Both the position numbers and the translations under genes were made by a program. From Rhizomicrobium sp. (GTDB lineage: Bacteria > Pseudomonadota > Alphaproteobacteria > Micropepsales > Micropepsaceae): a stretch of 64,000 nucleotides of DNA. Below are positions 60,895-64,000 of the stretch, one piece after another; the stretch's first letter is position 1; the number at the start of each line of letters is the position of its first letter. Under the pieces are notes generated by a model that was not told the origin of the DNA, did no database searches, and saw only the letters and a program-made list of their open reading frames with translations. The DNA is taken from NCBI GenBank assembly GCA_037200985.1, contig JBBCGJ010000001.1, positions 2,456,756 to 2,520,755 on the forward strand, given 5' to 3'.

Positions 60895-62184
60895 ATGACT
60901 GCGATGACCGACGAACTTCTCCTCGACGTGCATGCCGTGCGCCGCTCCTTTCCCAAGCCGGGCGGCGGCGAGTTGCTGGTGCTCGACGGCGTCGAGCTTT
61001 CGCTCAAGCAGGGCGAGATCGTCGGCCTGCTCGGCCGTTCCGGCTCGGGCAAATCGACCTTCCTGCGCCTCATCGCGGGGCTGGCGCAGCCGCAGGGCGG
61101 CACGCTGACCTATCTCGGCCATCCGATCGACGGGCCGGCGAACGGCATCGCCATGGTGTTCCAAAGCTTCGCGCTGTTTCCCTGGCTGACGGTGCTCGAG
61201 AACGTGCAGCTCGGCCTCGAGGCGCTGCGCCTGCCGGCGGGCGAAATCCGCACCCGCGCGCTGGCCGCCATCGACCTGATCGGCCTCGACGGCTACGAGA
61301 ACGCCTATCCGCGCGAGCTCAGCGGCGGGATGCGCCAGCGCGTCGGCTTCGCCCGCGCCATGGTCGTGCATCCCAACATCCTCCTGCTGGACGAGCCGTT
61401 CAGCGCCCTCGACGTGCTGACCGCGGAGAACCTGCGCACCGACCTTTTGGAGCTGTGGGGCGAGGGCCGCCTGCCGATCAAGGGCATGATCCTCGTCACC
61501 CATAATATCGAGGAGGCGGTCCTGATGTGCGACCGCGTGCTCCTGTTCTCGACCAATCCGGGGCGCATCGCCGGCGAGATCAAGATCGACATCCCGCGGC
61601 CGCGCGACCGCACCGATACGCGCTTCGAGAACTACGTCGACCAGATCTACACCGAGATGACGGCGCGGCAGCGCAGCTCCCGCTCCGGCGCGGGGCTGGC
61701 CACGCTGATGACGCATGTCTCGCCGAACCTAATATCGGGCCTGATCGAGGCGGTGGCGGCGGCGCCCTATAACGGCAAGGCCGACCTGCCCGAGATCGCC
61801 TCCGACCTCCAATTGGAGATCGACGAGCTGTTCCCCATCGCCGAGGCGCTGCAATTGCTGCGGCTGGGCGAGATGGAGGGCGGCGAATTGAAGCTCACCC
61901 ATATGGGCAAGCGCTTCGCGGATGCCGGCCTCAACGAGCGCAAGGAGATCTTCGCGCGCGCGCTGATGAGCCAGGTACCGCTCGCGTCCCTGATCCGCCG
62001 GGTGCTGGACGAGCGCGCCAGCCACACCGCGCCCCGGCGCCGCTTCGTCGACGAGCTGGAAGACCACATGACGGAAGAGGCGGCGGAGGAGACGCTGCGC
62101 ACCGTGGTGAGCTGGGCCCGTTTCGGCGAGCTCTTCTCCTATGACGACGAAAGCGAAATGTTCGGCTTGGAGAACCCGACATAG
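60895..62184 (+). CDS. ABC transporter ATPase with C-terminal AAA-associated domain
   Basis: 429-aa protein. The ATPase part (about 1-260) has Walker A GRSGSGKST, VFQSFALFPW, signature LSGGMRQRVG, Walker B LLDEPFSALD. A C-terminal AAA-associated domain of about 150 residues (HMGKRFADAGLNERKEIFA) follows, as in ATPases that accompany fused nitrate/sulfonate-type permeases. Start ATG 60895, or ATG 60904, which has a better-spaced AAGG. Stop is 7 nt before the IS630 insertion site. Confidence 0.87.
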   Translation: MTAMTDELLLDVHAVRRSFPKPGGGELLVLDGVELSLKQGEIVGLLGRSGSGKSTFLRLIAGLAQPQGGTLTYLGHPIDGPANGIAMVFQSFALFPWLTVLENVQLGLEALRLPAGEIRTRALAAIDLIGLDGYENAYPRELSGGMRQRVGFARAMVVHPNILLLDEPFSALDVLTAENLRTDLLELWGEGRLPIKGMILVTHNIEEAVLMCDRVLLFSTNPGRIAGEIKIDIPRPRDRTDTRFENYVDQIYTEMTARQRSSRSGAGLATLMTHVSPNLISGLIEAVAAAPYNGKADLPEIASDLQLEIDELFPIAEALQLLRLGEMEGGELKLTHMGKRFADAGLNERKEIFARALMSQVPLASLIRRVLDERASHTAPRRRFVDELEDHMTEEAAEETLRTVVSWARFGELFSYDDESEMFGLENPT

Positions 62185-62190
62185 GGGCTA

Positions 62191-63241
62191 GAGCGGGATG
62201 ACATCAGGCTGAGTCGGATTTGGGATTCCCACGGGGTCGCGAGTCTGATTCAAGATGCTGGCTGGGAAGGAGGCCGGCATGGATGGGCAAGCCTTATTCG
62301 ATGGATCTTCGCGAACGGGTTGTTGCGGCGGTTGAGCGCGAGGGACTTTCGCGGCGCCAGGCCGCGGCGCGCTTTGGCGTCAGCTACAGTGCCGTGATCG
62401 CCTGGCTGAAGCGGGTTGATGCCACGGGCAGCTTCGCTCCCGGTCAGATGGGCGGCCACAAGCCAAAGACGCTTTCCGGTGCTTGGCGGGACTGGCTTGT
62501 ACAGCGCTGCCGGTCTGGCGACTTCACGCTGCGCGGGCTGGTGGCGGAACTGGGCGAGCGCGGCCTGAAGGTGGACTATCGCTCGGTGTGGGCGTTCGTC
62601 CACGCCGAGAAGCTCAGTCACAAAAAAAGACGCTGATCGCCGCCGAGCAGGATCGCCCGGACGTGGCGCGCCGGCGTACCCAGTGGGCGAAGTACCGCGG
62701 CTGGGTCGATCCCTCCCGTCTGGTGTTCATCGACGAGACTTGGACCAAGACCAATATGGCGCCGTTGCGGGGCTGGGCGCCGGTCGGCGAAAGGCTGCGC
62801 GCCAAGGTTCCGCACAAGCGCTGGAAGACCATGACCTTCCTCGCCGCCTTGCGCCAGGATCGCCTCGATGCGCCCTGGCTCATCGACGGGCCGATCAACG
62901 GCGTGCGCTTCCTGCTTTATGTCGAGAAGGTGCTCGTCCCCACTCTCAAGCCCGGCGATATCGTCGTCATGGACAATCTCGGATCACACCGAAGCAAAGC
63001 CGTACGCGCCGCCATCCGAGCGGCAGGCGCAAAGCTCTTCTTCCTGCCCAAATACTCCCCCGATCTGAACCCCATCGAGCAGTTCTTCTCAAAGCTCAAG
63101 CACTGGTTGCGAAAGGCCGCGCGCCGTTCTCAAGATGCCGTCTGCAACGCCATCGGCCACGTCCTCGACACCGTCACGCCGACAGAATGCAAAAACTACT
63201 TCGAGAACTCGGGGTATGAGTAACCTAACTTCATCACGCTC
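62191..63241 (+). mobile_element. IS630-family insertion sequence B (1051 bp)
   Basis: Ends GAGCGGGATGA...TCATCACGCTC are imperfect inverted repeats, with TA duplicated at 62189-62190 and 63242-63243. Two overlapping frames encode a transposase with a seven-A frameshift site. It is unrelated in sequence to element A at 25872-27033. It lies between an ABC ATPase gene and a DUF4386-like gene, touching the latter's stop codon. Confidence 0.9.
62283..63223 (+). CDS. IS630 transposase B, made by programmed -1 frameshift
   Basis: N-terminal frame 62283-62636 ([24 protein letters not shown]) and C-terminal frame ending at 63223. At the CAC AAAAAAA GACG run (62622-62628) the zero frame stops soon as H-K-K-R-R; a -1 slip gives H-K-K-K-T-L-I and continues. 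DDE residues in [21 protein letters not shown] and [15 protein letters not shown]. The fused product is about 314 aa, with GGAGG upstream of ATG 62283. Intact. Confidence 0.88.
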
Positions 63242-63933
63242 TAGAGCCTTCCGACAGCCGCCAGCCGGATGCCGATCAGGGTGAAGACCAGCGAGCCGCC
63301 GGCGATTCCGGCGCCGAGAAGGTGCGGAGGGATGCCGACGCCGCACAGGCCCAACGCCCCGTCAAGCAGGGCGACCGCGCCCGCCGCGACGGCAAGGAGC
63401 GCGAGAAGGCGGCCGAGGCCATGCGTCCGGCTTGTCGCCAGGGCGAGCACCGCCCCCAACCCGAAGGTCGCCGTGCCGAGCAGGAACAGCGCGTCGAACA
63501 GGTTTTTGGTCGCCGGAAAGGCTGCGGGCGCCTGACGCGCCGACTGCGAGAGCGCATATCCGACAATGGAGTCCACGACCGCGAAGAGCACGGTCGAAAT
63601 CGCGATCAGGAACCAGCCCATTGCGGCGATGCCCCTGCCGCGCGCGACTTCGTGCTGGCCGAACAGCAATGCCGCGGCCGCGACCAGGACGTCGCCGAAG
63701 ACGCCGATAAGGCCGGCCAAATGCATCGTCGTGGCGCCGCGGATCGCGCCGGCGAGCGCGGCGGCTAGATCGGCGGGGACAAGCGGCATGGCCGCCGCGG
63801 GCGGCGAGACGCCGTAGAGCACACTGGTGGCAACAACGCCGGCGGCCCCCAGCGCCAGCACGACGCCACCGGCACGGATCGCGCCGCGCTGGTCCGATAC
63901 GAGGCCGGCTTGCGGCTGGTCCATGACGGTCAT
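63241..63933 (-). CDS. DUF4386-like membrane protein
   Basis: 230-aa membrane protein with about six helices; DUF4386-type order with GLIGVFGDVLVAAAALLFG, GWFLIAISTVLFAVVDSI and LFLLGTATFGLGAVLALA. The start ATG 63933 has GGGAGG 6 nt upstream, better than 63954. The stop codon TAG is formed by the IS630-B target duplication (TA) plus the outermost base of the element; without the element the codon would still be TAG, so the protein end is unchanged. Its promoter region has a palindrome at 63966-63980. Confidence 0.78.
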   Translation of the reverse strand: MTVMDQPQAGLVSDQRGAIRAGGVVLALGAAGVVATSVLYGVSPPAAAMPLVPADLAAALAGAIRGATTMHLAGLIGVFGDVLVAAAALLFGQHEVARGRGIAAMGWFLIAISTVLFAVVDSIVGYALSQSARQAPAAFPATKNLFDALFLLGTATFGLGAVLALATSRTHGLGRLLALLAVAAGAVALLDGALGLCGVGIPPHLLGAGIAGGSLVFTLIGIRLAAVGRL

Positions 63934-63965
63934 CCTGGCCTCCCTCTTGCGCAACGCTGCATATG

Positions 63966-63980
63966 GTTGCAGAGTGCAAC
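63966..63980. promoter_or_regulatory. palindromic operator candidate upstream of the DUF4386-like gene
   Basis: GTTGCA-GAG-TGCAAC, a perfect inverted repeat 32 bases upstream of the start; TATAAT follows at 63981-63986 on the plus strand, so a divergent gene (probably its regulator) may start beyond the window. Confidence 0.6.
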
Positions 63981-64000
63981 TATAATGCGATAGTTTCGGA

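Overview
This 64 kb window is chromosomal DNA from a high-GC alphaproteobacterium. The evidence is uniformly GC-rich codon use, a TIGR02186-type membrane protein beside a TauE/SafE permease, and an mreBCD-mrdA-rodA block. An environmental lineage near Rhizobiales/Micropepsales is an inference; no rRNA or taxon-specific marker is present. Genes are densely packed, with many ATGA-type overlaps. Long palindromic GC-rich repeats fill several intergenic gaps.

Layout. 1-4.5 kb: two overlapping DJ-1/PfpI genes (one a GlxA-type regulator), a small secreted protein, a TetR regulator, and a TauE permease with its TIGR02186 partner. 4526-6998: a complete IS1595-type element with 22-bp inverted ends and a perfect 8-bp target duplication. 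It carries a transposase, a 41-aa basic ORF and two passenger ORFs, one of them a lipoprotein. 7-11.4 kb: pdeM and lhr-type DNA-repair genes and an SDR of the dienoyl-CoA-reductase type. 11.4-17 kb: a structured intergenic transcript candidate, CaiB transferase plus glutaryl-CoA dehydrogenase, an encapsulated-ferritin-like protein without encapsulin, and two tandem secreted aspartyl-protease-like paralogues. 17-25.9 kb: hydrolases, an M20 peptidase, DUF423, an FAD oxidoreductase, an epoxide hydrolase-like protein, an acyltransferase and the lutABC lactate-oxidation operon. An IS630-type element (25872-27033) has landed on the lutC stop codon.

27-38 kb: acyl-CoA synthetase, TauD-type dioxygenase, D-aminoacylase-type amidohydrolase, HWE histidine kinase, hydrolase, LLM flavin oxidoreductase, another aspartyl protease and a GH29 fucosidase. 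38-41.3 kb: a copper operon (DUF2946, an outer-membrane-like protein, copC, PCu(A)C, copD) and a divergent 55-aa membrane protein. 41.3-46.7 kb: the tyrosine/homogentisate pathway (hppD-hmgA-fah-maiA-marR), with a clear palindromic operator upstream, then a Gfo/Idh oxidoreductase. 47-55.7 kb: small secreted proteins, tRNA-Lys(CTT), the mreB-mreC-mreD-mrdA-rodA cell-shape cluster, and leuA preceded by a leucine-run leader peptide and hairpin. 55.8-64 kb: an osmoprotectant ABC system with a permease-binding-protein fusion, a four-repeat secreted Cys protein, a double-permease ABC system with its ATPase, a second IS630-type element (62191-63241) and a DUF4386-like membrane protein.

The clearest functional units are tyrosine catabolism to fumarate and acetoacetate, lactate oxidation, copper handling, cell elongation and glutaryl-CoA metabolism. 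The most unusual items are the IS1595 element with passenger genes, the two IS630 insertions that meet stop codons almost scarlessly, the leuA attenuation leader, the orphan EncFtn and the repeat protein.
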